Part shown: piece after piece, positions 49,078 through 57,692 of the stretch
Layout of the letters: the number at the start of each line of letters is the position of its first letter
How positions within the stretch are numbered: position 1 is the stretch's first letter
Assembly (NCBI RefSeq): GCF_000209655.1
Contig: NC_015458.1
Coordinates: forward strand, 3,782,001 to 3,846,000
Source: Pusillimonas sp. T7-7
GTDB taxonomy: Bacteria; Pseudomonadota; Gammaproteobacteria; Burkholderiales; Burkholderiaceae_B
Length of the DNA: 64,000 nt
Direction of reading: 5' to 3'
Notes under the pieces: model-generated
Databases searched by the model: none
Seen by the model: only the letters and a program-made list of their open reading frames with translations
Told to the model about the DNA's origin: nothing
Position numbers and translations under genes: made by a program

Positions 49078-49890
49078 ATGACCACAGACAGTTTGGAAGT
49101 ACAAAAGGTACAGCATCCCATCAAAGTGCGTGCGCTGACGGTAAAGCGCACGGTCGAATTAAGCCCTTCGATGCGGCGTATCACTTTAACGGGCGATGAC
49201 TTAGCGGGGTTTCTCTCGGCTTCGTTTGATGATCACTTGAAGCTGATGGTGCCGGATACGCAAGGGGCCGAGCTCAATATGCCGGTGGCGGGGCCCGCCG
49301 GCCTGGTCTTTGAAGAGGGCAAACCCAAGCCGGCCATGCGCGATTACACGCCGCGCCGCTATGATCCTGCCACCAATGAGCTGGATATCGATTTTGTGTT
49401 GCATCACGCAGGGCCTGCAACAGATTGGGCGGCTCAGGCAGAGCCGGGGCATGTTGCGGGTATTGCCGGGCCGCGTGGTTCTTTTCTTGTTCCCACGGCT
49501 TTTGACTGGCATTTGCTGATTGGCGACGAAACCGCCATACCGGCGATTGCTCGTCGGCTGGAAGAGCTGCCGGCTGCGTCCAAGGCCATTGTGATCATCA
49601 AGATCAAGTCCGATGCCGCCAAGCTTGAGCTGTCCAGTCAGTGCCAGCTTGATGTCCAATGGGTGAACAAAGCCAGCGCCGCTGGCGAGGGCATGGGGGC
49701 GTTTGAATCTGCGGTTCGCAACATCACTTTGCCGGAAGGTGAAGGCTATGCTTGGGCGGCAGGGGAATACAGTGAAATCAAGGCGGTTCGGCAAGCTCTG
49801 ACGGAAGAGCTCGGTATTGACAAAAGCCGTATTCGTGCGGCCAGTTACTGGCGCAAGGCAGCGTCCAATACGCAAAAGCATTTCGATTGA
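49078..49890 (+). CDS. Siderophore-interacting protein, YqjH/ViuB-type ferric-siderophore reductase
   Basis: A 270-residue flavin reductase of the SIP family. The FAD-binding signature is RDYTPRRYDP, DFVLH follows, and the C-terminal nucleotide domain has LLIGDETAIPAIARRLEELP and the late WAAGEYSEIKAVR block. It reduces ferric siderophores in the cytoplasm, releasing ferrous iron. It shares a transcript with the PadR regulator and lies beside the receptor/PiuC genes, which fits a local iron-acquisition group. Confidence 0.92.
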   Translation: MTTDSLEVQKVQHPIKVRALTVKRTVELSPSMRRITLTGDDLAGFLSASFDDHLKLMVPDTQGAELNMPVAGPAGLVFEEGKPKPAMRDYTPRRYDPATNELDIDFVLHHAGPATDWAAQAEPGHVAGIAGPRGSFLVPTAFDWHLLIGDETAIPAIARRLEELPAASKAIVIIKIKSDAAKLELSSQCQLDVQWVNKASAAGEGMGAFESAVRNITLPEGEGYAWAAGEYSEIKAVRQALTEELGIDKSRIRAASYWRKAASNTQKHFD

Positions 49891-49966
49891 AGCCTGGTCG
49901 GCAGCATTACGGCCGGAAATAGGCTCCAGGGTTCGACTTGCCAGACCATGCCGGTTTTGAAGTGGC

Positions 49967-51052
49967 CTATGCCGCCCACAGAACTGAATGGTCAATGTCG
50001 GCCAATGTTCTGCAGCCGCACTGAACCATGGCCATTTCGAATTCCGTTCTAATAATATGCAAGACATGCGCCACACCCGACGGGCCGTTTACCGCCAGGC
50101 CATGGATGATGGGGCGGCCCAGCATGACGGCTTTGGCGCCCAGCGCCAGTGCCTTCAGCACGTCGGTGCCGCGCCGTATGCCGCCATCGAGCAGCACGGG
50201 CGTGCTGCCGGCAACAGAGATAATCGATGGCAACGCGTTTATGGTTGGCGGCGTCGTGTCCAGCACGCGACCGCCGTGGTTGGAAACAATCAAACCTGCC
50301 GCCCCGGCCAAGATGGCGCGGCTGGCATCATGCGGCGACAGAATGCCTTTGATCAGAACGGGTAGACGCGTTTGTTCAATGGCCCACTCGATGTCGCTCC
50401 AATCGTGCAGGCCGGAAATGTGCGGGCTTTGAAACAGAGACGCTCCGGCGGCAACGGAAAGGCCTTGCGCAGGCATAGGCCGGCCGCACAGGTTGACGGC
50501 CGAGATATGGCTGGGCAGTGCGAAGCCCGCCCGGTGCTCGGCATTGCGGCAGCCATTCAGCGCCGCATCGACGGTAATGACCAAGGCCCGGTAGCCGGCT
50601 GCTTCGGCACGCCGTATCAGGGTCAGGCTGTCGGCTTGATCGGCTTGCAGATAAAGCTGGAACCAAAGAGGTGCGGACGAGGCCTGAGCGATGTGCTCCA
50701 GAGAAAGACTGGACAAGGTACTGACCACCATGCCCGCGCGCATGGCAGAGGCCGCCAGGGCGCTTGCTTGTTCGCCTTCGGGATGAGCTAGCTTCTGATA
50801 GGCGACGGGTGCGATCAGTATGGGGTAGTCCAGCGTGGCGCCAAATAAATCAAGAGCTGTGTTGCCGCCTTGCATGGAGCACAAGTGGCGGGGTGACAGC
50901 TGGATGTCGGCAAACGCTTGCTGGTTGCGGGCAAAAGTGTACTGGTCCGCCGCACCGCTTTGCACATATGCCCATGTTTCGGGGCTTAAGATCTGCTTGG
51001 CCAGCGCCTCGTAATCGGCCAGGCAAGTAGGGGGTGCGGCATCCTTGGTCAT
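49967..51052 (-). CDS. FMN-dependent alpha-hydroxyacid oxidase
   Basis: A 361-residue member of the (S)-2-hydroxyacid oxidase family. It has YPILIAPVAYQKLAHPEGE, the active-site Lys of PVLIKGI (K235) and SNHGGR with the catalytic His (H259), followed by LLDGGIRRGTDVLKALALGA and GRP. The sequence is closer to lactate-2-monooxygenase/hydroxyacid-oxidase forms than the protein encoded at 8594-9784. It is 34 bp downstream of piuC on the same strand, so it may be co-expressed under low iron, when an iron-free flavin enzyme would be useful. Substrate unknown. Confidence 0.9.
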   Translation of the reverse strand: MTKDAAPPTCLADYEALAKQILSPETWAYVQSGAADQYTFARNQQAFADIQLSPRHLCSMQGGNTALDLFGATLDYPILIAPVAYQKLAHPEGEQASALAASAMRAGMVVSTLSSLSLEHIAQASSAPLWFQLYLQADQADSLTLIRRAEAAGYRALVITVDAALNGCRNAEHRAGFALPSHISAVNLCGRPMPAQGLSVAAGASLFQSPHISGLHDWSDIEWAIEQTRLPVLIKGILSPHDASRAILAGAAGLIVSNHGGRVLDTTPPTINALPSIISVAGSTPVLLDGGIRRGTDVLKALALGAKAVMLGRPIIHGLAVNGPSGVAHVLHIIRTEFEMAMVQCGCRTLADIDHSVLWAA

Positions 51053-51086
51053 GGCATTCTTTATGTGTGATTGATGACAGAGGGCG

Positions 51087-51767
51087 TCAGGTGTTGGCCC
51101 AGCGGCGTACCAGGTTGTGATACACGCCAGACAAACGGATGATCTCGCTTGCGTCTGCGTTCTTTGCTGTCAGGGCCTGTATGGAGCCGTCAAGCTCATA
51201 TAGCAAGGCTCTTTGGGCGTCGTCCCTGACCATGCTTTGCACCCAGAAGAAGGCCGCATAACGGACGCCTTTGGAAACGGGGTTGACCCTGTGCAGGCTG
51301 GTGCCCGGGTAGACAACGATGTGGCCGGCGGGCAGCTTGACTGATCGCGGCCCATAGGTGTCGTTGATGACCAGCTCACCCCCCTCGTAATCTTCTGGGT
51401 CAGACAGAAAGACGGTGGCGGAAATATCGGTACGCACGTATTCCTGTGTGGTGGGAATCGTGCGGATGGCGTTGTCGATATGGTCGCCGTAGGTTTCGTT
51501 CTGGGCGTAGCGATTCAGCATGGGCGGCAAGATGCGCAAAGGCAGGGTTGCCGATATAAAAGTCGGGTGCTGTGACAGCTGCGACAGAACCAGGTCGCCA
51601 ATTTGCTGGGCCAGCGGGTCGGCGGCATCGAGCTGGGCATTCCGTTTTTGCAGTACGGCCAGGTGGCCCGCCGTTCCCTTGCCGTCTTTCCAGTTTGCTT
51701 TTTCAAGGCGCTCGACGATCTGCCTGGCGGCCTCTGTCGAGATGATGTCTGGAATGCTCAGCAACAT
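51087..51767 (-). CDS. piuC: PiuC-type Fe(II)/2-oxoglutarate-dependent hydroxylase
   Basis: A 226-residue PKHD-type dioxygenase. It has FLPLRILPPMLNRY-like core strands, the iron motif H-x-D (H96, D98 in YGDHIDNA), the distal His (H159 in GTSLHRVNPV) and the 2-oxoglutarate Arg (R169). Such genes almost always neighbour catecholate-siderophore receptors of the Fiu/PiuA type, as here. Its real substrate is not established. A strong terminator (51812-51838) separates it from the receptor gene, so it may have its own promoter or rely on read-through. Confidence 0.94.
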   Translation of the reverse strand: MLLSIPDIISTEAARQIVERLEKANWKDGKGTAGHLAVLQKRNAQLDAADPLAQQIGDLVLSQLSQHPTFISATLPLRILPPMLNRYAQNETYGDHIDNAIRTIPTTQEYVRTDISATVFLSDPEDYEGGELVINDTYGPRSVKLPAGHIVVYPGTSLHRVNPVSKGVRYAAFFWVQSMVRDDAQRALLYELDGSIQALTAKNADASEIIRLSGVYHNLVRRWANT

Positions 51768-51811
51768 GCTTGCCGCTCCTTATATGGGGTTAACAGGCTT
51801 TGAACGCACAT

Positions 51812-51838
51812 AAAAAAGGCGAGCGGTTATCGCTCGCC
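51812..51838 (-). terminator. Intrinsic terminator after the Fiu/PiuA-like receptor gene
   Basis: On the minus strand a perfect 8 bp stem GGCGAGCG/CGCTCGCC with loop ATAAC is followed by TTTTTT. It lies 20 bp past the receptor stop and 45 bp before the piuC start. Confidence 0.9.
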
Positions 51839-51857
51839 GCTACGTCATTATCGCGTA

Positions 51858-54077
51858 TTAGTCGTAACGGTAGGTAGCCGTCAGCATGTAAGAGCGCCCG
51901 GCGCCCACGTTGGCGAAAATTCCTACGTGCGAAGCGTCGTACAACTCGGTGTCGGAGATGTTGTTGACGTTCAACTGCAGTGCGAACTGTTTGTTGATGT
52001 CGTAACGCGCCATGGCATCGTAGCGTACATGGGACGGCAGGGTCATGGTGTTGGCGTCGTCAACATAGCGCTCGCCCAGGTAGGAAACACCACCGCCCAC
52101 GGTAAACTGCGGGTGGACTTTGTAGGTGGTCCATAGCGTGGCGCTTTGCTTGGCAATGAACTTCATCTGATTGCCATCGTAGTTGTTTCGCCCGTTCTGG
52201 TATTCAAGCGTTTTGGGATCAAGATAGGTATAGCCTGCCCAGATGTCCCATTGCGGGGTAATGGAGCCTGTCAGGCCCAGTTCTATGCCTCGCACCCGGT
52301 TGTTCCCGGCCAGCGTCACGTCTCCGGTAAGGGGGTCGGTGGTGCGTGCATCGGTTTTCTTGGTCTCGAACAAGGCGGCGGTGAACGACAGGCGGTCATT
52401 CAGGAAGTCCCACTTGGTGCCCAGTTCCCAACTTCGGCTTTTTTCAGGTTCCAGGTCGCGCACCGCCGCGCCGCTGGCTGCGCCGTCCGCACCCCCGGCC
52501 TGGCCCAGGTTTTCACCGCTAGGGTTGGACGATGTTGCGTACGACAGATAAATGCTGCCGTTGGGCGCCGGCTTGTAGACCAAGCCCAATTGATAGTTCA
52601 GAAAGTTGTCTTTGCGTGAGTCTTCGGTGTCGTCGACTTTGAAGCTGTCGTAGCGCAAGCCCAGATTGACCGAGAATTGTTCGTTCAAGTCTATGGTGTC
52701 GAGCGCGTAGATGGAGGATGTTTTGATATTGCCCGCGCTTTCCTTGGGGCCGCGCGTAATGTTGTAGTTGTAGTATCGGCCAGGATTCGGGTTGTACAGG
52801 CTATCTCTATCGCTGCCGGGCAGACCCGACATGGATTTCGAATAGATGTCTTCCTTGCTGAACTCGATGCCCGCTGCAAAGTTATGTTTGAGCGTACCGG
52901 TGTTGAAACTGCCGAACAGATCGGTTTGATTGATCAGGGTTTCAGAGCTGCGCCAGCGCGCACGATCGCTGCGGGTGAACTGTACGCCGGGCCCTTCGGT
53001 GCTGCAAGGTGCGCCGTCACCTGCATCGCAGTTATCGAATGATGGGCGGGTCATCAGGTAGTGATTGAGCGTTTTGCCGTAGCGGGTGGTATTGCGCACG
53101 GTAACGTTGCTGCTGATGTCGTGTTCCAGTTGCGCGGTGGCCATGTCGAAGACGTTTTCCCGGAAATCCACGTTGTGGCGGCCATAGAAATTGTCGCGGT
53201 CGACATTGGGTGGCGTTGTGCGGCCGGGGTTGGCATCGTTTTTGAAAGGTATGCCCAGGTCGGGCATGTCGTTATTTTCGATATGCGAGTAGCTCAGTGT
53301 GACCCGCGTTGGCGTGCCCAGCCCAAATGCTATTGAAGGCGCAATACCCCAGCGATCTACGGTAACGCCGTCTCGGCCAGGTACGTCGCCACCCATTTTC
53401 ATCATGTTCAGGCGGAAGGCGCCCGTATCGGAAAAGGCGATGTTGCCGTCGGCGGTGGTGCGCCATTGATCCGCGTTGCCGTAACCGGCCGATACCTCGA
53501 AGAAGTCGTCGGGTTTTGGAGTTTTGGTTTGCAGGTTGATGCTGCCGCCGGTGCCGCCACGGCCGGTATAGGCCGAGCTGGGGCCCTTGATGACTTCGAT
53601 GGATTCCAGGTTGAAGGTTTCGTGGGAGCCGCGGCTATAGTCGCGCAGGCCATCAACGAAGATGTCGGTACTGGCTTCGTAGCCACGAATGAACGGACGG
53701 TCCCCCACTGGCGTGCCGCCTTCGCCCGAGCCCAGGGTAACGCCCGGCGTGGTCCTCAGGACGTCTTGCAGCGAAGTTGCGCCACGGTCCTCAATGAGTT
53801 GTTCCGAAATGACGTTGATCGTGCGGGGTGTGTCCAGCAGGGGAGCTGTAAATTTGGGAGAGCTGATGACGTCGGGAGTTTTATAGTCGCTGGCCTGGCC
53901 CTGAACCGTCACCGGGTCCAGTGTGGTCGCGGTATTCTGCGCGAAAGCGGGGTTGATGGCCAAGGCTCCGCCCATCACCGCTGATGCAAACATGGACTTG
54001 CGAAATGCGCCTTCGAAGGACTCTTTTGGAATCAGGCAATTGGATTCCCGATGGTCTGGCACCGTTCCTGCTGACAT
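51858..54077 (-). CDS. TonB-dependent catecholate-siderophore receptor, Fiu/PiuA-like
   Basis: A 739-residue outer-membrane receptor. A hydrophilic leader of about 27 residues precedes a signal core (MFASAVMGGALAINPAFAQ), so the true start may be the Met at residue 29. The plug follows (LDTPRTINVISEQLIEDRGATSL, DRPFIRGYEASTDIFVDG, IEVIKGPSSAYTGRGGTGG), then a 22-strand barrel ending in TATYRYD. The plug pattern and the piuC neighbour place it with Fiu/PiuA, which take up iron bound to catecholate monomers. A divergent two-component system suggests substrate-dependent control in addition to Fur. Confidence 0.92.
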   Translation of the reverse strand: MSAGTVPDHRESNCLIPKESFEGAFRKSMFASAVMGGALAINPAFAQNTATTLDPVTVQGQASDYKTPDVISSPKFTAPLLDTPRTINVISEQLIEDRGATSLQDVLRTTPGVTLGSGEGGTPVGDRPFIRGYEASTDIFVDGLRDYSRGSHETFNLESIEVIKGPSSAYTGRGGTGGSINLQTKTPKPDDFFEVSAGYGNADQWRTTADGNIAFSDTGAFRLNMMKMGGDVPGRDGVTVDRWGIAPSIAFGLGTPTRVTLSYSHIENNDMPDLGIPFKNDANPGRTTPPNVDRDNFYGRHNVDFRENVFDMATAQLEHDISSNVTVRNTTRYGKTLNHYLMTRPSFDNCDAGDGAPCSTEGPGVQFTRSDRARWRSSETLINQTDLFGSFNTGTLKHNFAAGIEFSKEDIYSKSMSGLPGSDRDSLYNPNPGRYYNYNITRGPKESAGNIKTSSIYALDTIDLNEQFSVNLGLRYDSFKVDDTEDSRKDNFLNYQLGLVYKPAPNGSIYLSYATSSNPSGENLGQAGGADGAASGAAVRDLEPEKSRSWELGTKWDFLNDRLSFTAALFETKKTDARTTDPLTGDVTLAGNNRVRGIELGLTGSITPQWDIWAGYTYLDPKTLEYQNGRNNYDGNQMKFIAKQSATLWTTYKVHPQFTVGGGVSYLGERYVDDANTMTLPSHVRYDAMARYDINKQFALQLNVNNISDTELYDASHVGIFANVGAGRSYMLTATYRYD

Positions 54078-54115
54078 ACACTCTTCCCTTTATTTTCAGA
54101 TCACAGATATAGAAA

Positions 54116-54137
54116 ATGCAGGCCGATCGGTCTGCAT
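54116..54137. promoter_or_regulatory. Near-perfect 22 bp palindrome before the Fiu/PiuA-like gene
   Basis: ATGCAGGCC-GATC-GGTCTGCAT differs from a perfect palindrome at only one base pair. It lies 39 bp upstream of the receptor start and could be an operator, or a stem in the 5' untranslated mRNA. Confidence 0.5.
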
Positions 54138-54257
54138 CATTGGTCAAATTGATGGCCCAAATCCTGGGTGGTGCTGATGGATGCGTGTTGTTGCCACGCA
54201 GTTTATTTCTGGACTCGCGTTGCGAAATCAGGTCAAATCAGCCCTTACCCTAAGAAT

Positions 54258-54276
54258 AAGATTGGTTCGCATTAGT
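54258..54276 (-). promoter_or_regulatory. Possible Fur box between receptor and two-component genes
   Basis: On the minus strand the 19-mer matches the Fur consensus at 11 of 19 positions, with ACTAATGCGAACCAAT as its clearest part. It lies in the 322 bp space between the divergent receptor and response-regulator genes. It is weak by itself; its position before an iron receptor adds support. Confidence 0.35.
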
Positions 54277-54293
54277 ATTCTATGATTGGGCCT

Positions 54294-54310
54294 GTCAAGT
54301 CAGCGTCAAG
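54294..54310 (+). promoter_or_regulatory. Candidate response-regulator binding site (11 bp-spaced direct repeat)
   Basis: GTCAAG occurs twice with an 11 bp period (54294-54299 and 54305-54310), one helical turn apart, as OmpR/PhoB-type regulators prefer. An inverted CTTGA follows at 54316. It is about 90 bp before the response-regulator start, in the shared regulatory gap. Confidence 0.4.
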
Positions 54311-54399
54311 TTTTTCTTGATGTCGGCCAGGTTCCGTTCCGGTATTGCATGTGACAAAGCCACGCTGGTCCGGGGCAATGAATTTTTCTTGAAGTGTTT

Positions 54400-55107
54400 A
54401 TGGATAGAGATAGCGCTTATTACTCTGCGTATTCCATTTTGGTGGTCGAGGACGATGCAGCATTGGCGGGCAATGTACTGACGGCGCTGACTCTGGAAGG
54501 ATTCCTGGTGGATGCCGCCTATGATGGCAATATGGCGATTCATGCGCTGGCCGAAAGGAAATTCGATCTGTTGGTGCTCGACATCGGCCTGCCGGGAAAA
54601 GATGGCTATCAGGTACTGACTCATCTGCGTGAAACACTGCGGTCCGAGGTTCCTGTTATTCTTCTTACTGCAAGGGGGAGCCTGGAAGATAAGAAAACCG
54701 GATTTACCGTGGGGGCGGACGACTATCTGACCAAGCCGTTTGCGCTGGAAGAGCTGGTTTATCGGATCAAGGCTTTGCTGCGCCGCGCTGACAGCACTCC
54801 GGGATTTTGGGTTGAGCTCAGTCATGGGGCGCTGCGTATGTCTATACGCAATCAGCAGGTCTGGATAGATGGCAGAGAAGTGCATCTTCCCAAGAAAGGC
54901 ATGCTGATACTCGAGCTGCTGTTAACGCATCCGGGGCGTTTGATCAGCCGCGAGAGTCTGGAGCGCGCGTTGTGGAGAGACGAAGTTCCGAACTCGGACG
55001 CCTTGCGCAGCCAGGTGCATATTCTTAGGCGCACGCTTGCCGCTCATGGATATACAGGCATAGAAACAGTCAGTGGCAGCGGATGGCGCTTAAGTGATAC
55101 GAAATAG
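54400..55107 (+). CDS. OmpR/PhoB-family response regulator
   Basis: A 235-residue two-domain regulator. The receiver has the acidic pair E-D-D (18-20), the phospho-acceptor in LDIGLPGKDG (D61), the Thr of LLTARG and Lys of LTKPFALEEL. The C-terminal winged helix contains LPKKGMLILELLLTHPGRLISRESLE and a terminal hairpin VSGSGWRLS. The ATG at 54400 was chosen over a GTG two codons earlier. It overlaps the sensor kinase start by 14 bp and diverges from the Fiu/PiuA-like receptor, the most likely target. Confidence 0.93.
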   Translation: MDRDSAYYSAYSILVVEDDAALAGNVLTALTLEGFLVDAAYDGNMAIHALAERKFDLLVLDIGLPGKDGYQVLTHLRETLRSEVPVILLTARGSLEDKKTGFTVGADDYLTKPFALEELVYRIKALLRRADSTPGFWVELSHGALRMSIRNQQVWIDGREVHLPKKGMLILELLLTHPGRLISRESLERALWRDEVPNSDALRSQVHILRRTLAAHGYTGIETVSGSGWRLSDTK

Positions 55108-56455
55108 CGTGCCTAAAAATAAAGGAGCTAGTCAAAGTAAAGGGAACAATCAGCATTCACTGGTGTTTCGCTTTACTTATGCGCTGACGGCATTAGTCTG
55201 GGTTTCCGTCCTTGCAGTGTGTTTTTCTGCTTATGAAGTTCAGAAGAACATGGGCGAACGCATGATCGATCACCTTGTGGAAGCTGAAGCCCTGAGGCTA
55301 CAAACCAAGAAATCACAAGAAGGCGACAACTGGGAGCCGGCTTTCGAACGACAGCTGGGGCCCAATATGCACGCCTGGGGCGAGAGCGATGCGGCGCCTT
55401 CCGCTGTGATGCCTGCTGTATTGCGCACACTGCCTCTGGGCCTGAGTCACCTACACGCACAGGGCGAGGTGTGGCATGTCATGGTCGTGGAAGCCCGGGA
55501 TGGTCGGCTGTACGTGACATACGATGCCCAAGACGCCCAGGCGCTGTCGGGAAAATTCGGCTGGGCCTTGCTGGCTATCGCCGCCTTTTTCATGGTCCTG
55601 TCTTATCTGTGCGCTCGTCTGCTTGCTAGATGGGCTGTGCAACCCATACAGGCGGTTACGGCGCATTTGACGCGCTGGGCGCCAGGGCGTCCGCGCATGC
55701 TTGGCCTGGCATCAAATGAAGGTGCGCAACTCACCGAAGCCTTCAATAGAATGCAGGATCGCATCGATCAGGCCTTGGCCGATCAGAAGGAGTTTTCTTC
55801 CAACTTCAATCACGAGATCAGGAAGCCGCTTTCGCTGATAAGAACGGACGCTGAACTAGGCAAGCTCGAGGTGATGCCGACAGATAAGGTTGTTTTGCGA
55901 TTTGAGCGCATCATGCGCTCGATCGATGAAATGACTGAAAGCCTGGAGGCCACCTATTACCTGGCCCAGTCGGAACATGGTCAAACCGAACTGACGTCCA
56001 TATGCGACTGCGTCAATGATGTGTTTGTCAGTACGGAGTCCGAAGCGGCGTCCAGGGGGCTGATTCTGCATAATCGAGTAGACAAGCAGCACGCCGAAGA
56101 GCTGAATCGCCATATGCTGATGACGGTCATCAGGAATATAGTTCGTAATGCGATTGCGCATGCCGCGCCCGGCACGTTGGAAATTGCTTCTGCCGGCCAT
56201 GGCCTTGTGTTCAGCGACGACGGCCCTGGCGTTAGTCAAGTCGACGCTCCACACTTGTTCGACAGGTACTACAGTACGCGTCGATTCGATGTGACTCCTG
56301 GTGAAGAGCGAGCGCCCCGCCAGGGGGAGGTGGGGCTGGGCCTTGCCATTGCAAAGCGCGTCTGCCTTGTGCAGGGGTGGGGGCTGGAAATCGCCGGCAA
56401 CTCAAAAAAAGGGAAGGGCTTGACTCTGGTTTTGTCGTTTGGGCCGCAAGCCTAG
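55094..56455 (+). CDS. Sensor histidine kinase
   Basis: A 453-residue membrane kinase. The first membrane helix (about 27-47) is followed by a small periplasmic domain of about 100 residues, a second helix (about 154-176), a HAMP-like linker (RWAVQPIQAVTAHL) and the dimerisation helix with phospho-acceptor His240 in FNHEIRKPLSLI. The ATPase part has an N-box (RNIVRNAIAHA), DDGPG and GLGLAI. GTG at 55094 overlaps the response-regulator gene; GTG at 55109 is an alternative start. The short periplasmic domain may sense iron, siderophore or envelope state. Confidence 0.92.
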   Translation: MIRNSVPKNKGASQSKGNNQHSLVFRFTYALTALVWVSVLAVCFSAYEVQKNMGERMIDHLVEAEALRLQTKKSQEGDNWEPAFERQLGPNMHAWGESDAAPSAVMPAVLRTLPLGLSHLHAQGEVWHVMVVEARDGRLYVTYDAQDAQALSGKFGWALLAIAAFFMVLSYLCARLLARWAVQPIQAVTAHLTRWAPGRPRMLGLASNEGAQLTEAFNRMQDRIDQALADQKEFSSNFNHEIRKPLSLIRTDAELGKLEVMPTDKVVLRFERIMRSIDEMTESLEATYYLAQSEHGQTELTSICDCVNDVFVSTESEAASRGLILHNRVDKQHAEELNRHMLMTVIRNIVRNAIAHAAPGTLEIASAGHGLVFSDDGPGVSQVDAPHLFDRYYSTRRFDVTPGEERAPRQGEVGLGLAIAKRVCLVQGWGLEIAGNSKKGKGLTLVLSFGPQA

Positions 56456-56491
56456 GCTTATGGCTTGTTGGTCGCGCCGGACGGTATCTCT

Positions 56492-56815
56492 TTAATGCCG
56501 GTGATGACGGTCATTGCGGCGGTTCCAACGGCGGTCATCGTCGCGCGACCGCCTGTAGTCCCGGTCGCGATAGCTATCGCGGGATCGATAGCTGCGGTCT
56601 TGCGTCAGTATGTTGCCCAGCAGGCCGCCGGCTGCCGCGCCGCCTATTGCATACAAGGGGTCGCCGCCGGAAATCACGGCGCCTGTTGCGGCGCCCAGTC
56701 CGGCGCCTATCATGGTGTTGTTGGCCCTGCGGTCATAAGACGAGGCACAGCCGGCAAGTACGAATGCCATCAGGCCAACGACGATAAGCCGTCCAAATTT
56801 GCCTTGTGCTTGCAT
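56492..56815 (-). CDS. Glycine-zipper lipoprotein
   Basis: A 107-residue protein with a lipoprotein signal: LMAFVLAGC, Cys at about residue 23. A glycine-zipper membrane segment follows (GAGLGAATGAVISGG, GGAAAGGLLGNIL). The C-terminal 35 residues are almost only Arg, Asp, Ser, Tyr and His (RDSYRDRDYRRSRDDD). It resembles OmpA/YMGG-type outer-membrane lipoproteins of unknown role. It is a single gene converging on the sensor kinase; the 309 bp gap upstream (56816-57124) holds no feature I can support. Confidence 0.87.
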   Translation of the reverse strand: MQAQGKFGRLIVVGLMAFVLAGCASSYDRRANNTMIGAGLGAATGAVISGGDPLYAIGGAAAGGLLGNILTQDRSYRSRDSYRDRDYRRSRDDDRRWNRRNDRHHRH

Positions 56816-57124
56816 GATGTCGCTCCTGTTTGAAAGAAATATGGATCAAGCGTAGAGCGGCGGTAAGCGGGCCGCAAGCGCTGAAGGCGGTTTTGAAATG
56901 CATTGAAAAAAACACCGTTTTCATTGCCGTTTTTGTAATGGCTCTGCATTATTCATGGCATGTTTTGGTGACATTTGATGCTGTATGCAACAGCGGCAAG
57001 CGGCTGATTTCGGCTCTTGGCCCAGGTAAGCGATAATGTGCCGCGTGCAGGGAAGCCTTTAGCCTTCTACATGCAAGGCGCCGCAATTTTGTGGCAATTT
57101 TCAATCATTCAACCTGGGCGTGAC

Positions 57125-57682
57125 ATGAGCAAAGAACACTACACCGTCGGCATAATCGTTGGCAGCAATCGCAGTGCATCCATCAACCGTGCGTTGGCGC
57201 AAGGGATCGCAAAGCTGAATGCGCCCACATTGCGCTTTCAAGACATCCGCATCGACGACCTGCCCGTGTACAACGGCGACCTTGAGGCGGCAAGACCTGA
57301 TGTTGTCAATCGTTTCACCGCTGCTGTGGCAGCCGTGGATGCAGTGCTGTTCGTGACGCCTGAACATAACCGTTCCATCCCCGCAGTCCTGAAAAGCGCC
57401 ATCGACTGGGGTTCGAAGCCCGCCGACAAGAATGTCTGGCGCGACAAGCCTGTTGCAATCAGTGGTGCTTCACCGGGCGCCATCGGCACGGCAGTGGGCC
57501 AGCAGCATCTACGTCAGGTCATGGGTATTCTGGGCGCCACGGTGCTGGGAGGCGAAGCTTATATTTCGCTCAAACCGGGACAGCTCGACGAAGACGGCAC
57601 GATAGCGGACGCCTCTTTGCGTGACTTTTTGCAGGCCTATATTGATCGCTTCGCCGTGCTGGTGGGCAAATTGGCGGGGTAG
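57125..57682 (+). CDS. NADPH-dependent FMN reductase (ChrR/YieF-type)
   Basis: A 185-residue flavodoxin-like reductase. FMN phosphate loop GSNRSASINRALA, the second loop FVTPEHNRSIPAVLKSAIDW and the SGASPGAIGT stretch match the chromate/quinone reductase family. It reduces quinones, flavins or chromate with NAD(P)H in the cytoplasm. The ATG at 57125 matches family length; longer in-frame readings lack similarity. It stands alone, converging on the DMT transporter 10 bp away. Confidence 0.92.
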   Translation: MSKEHYTVGIIVGSNRSASINRALAQGIAKLNAPTLRFQDIRIDDLPVYNGDLEAARPDVVNRFTAAVAAVDAVLFVTPEHNRSIPAVLKSAIDWGSKPADKNVWRDKPVAISGASPGAIGTAVGQQHLRQVMGILGATVLGGEAYISLKPGQLDEDGTIADASLRDFLQAYIDRFAVLVGKLAG

Positions 57683-57692
57683 CGTCCAGGAG

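Noticed and set aside
56830..57036. 68-codon frame in the gap between the lipoprotein and FMN reductase genes
   Set aside because: No similarity, and its start lies in the lipoprotein leader region; base composition looks non-coding.
57017..57124. Longer N terminus for the FMN reductase
   Set aside because: The extra residues do not fit the family, and an ATG at 57125 gives the normal length.
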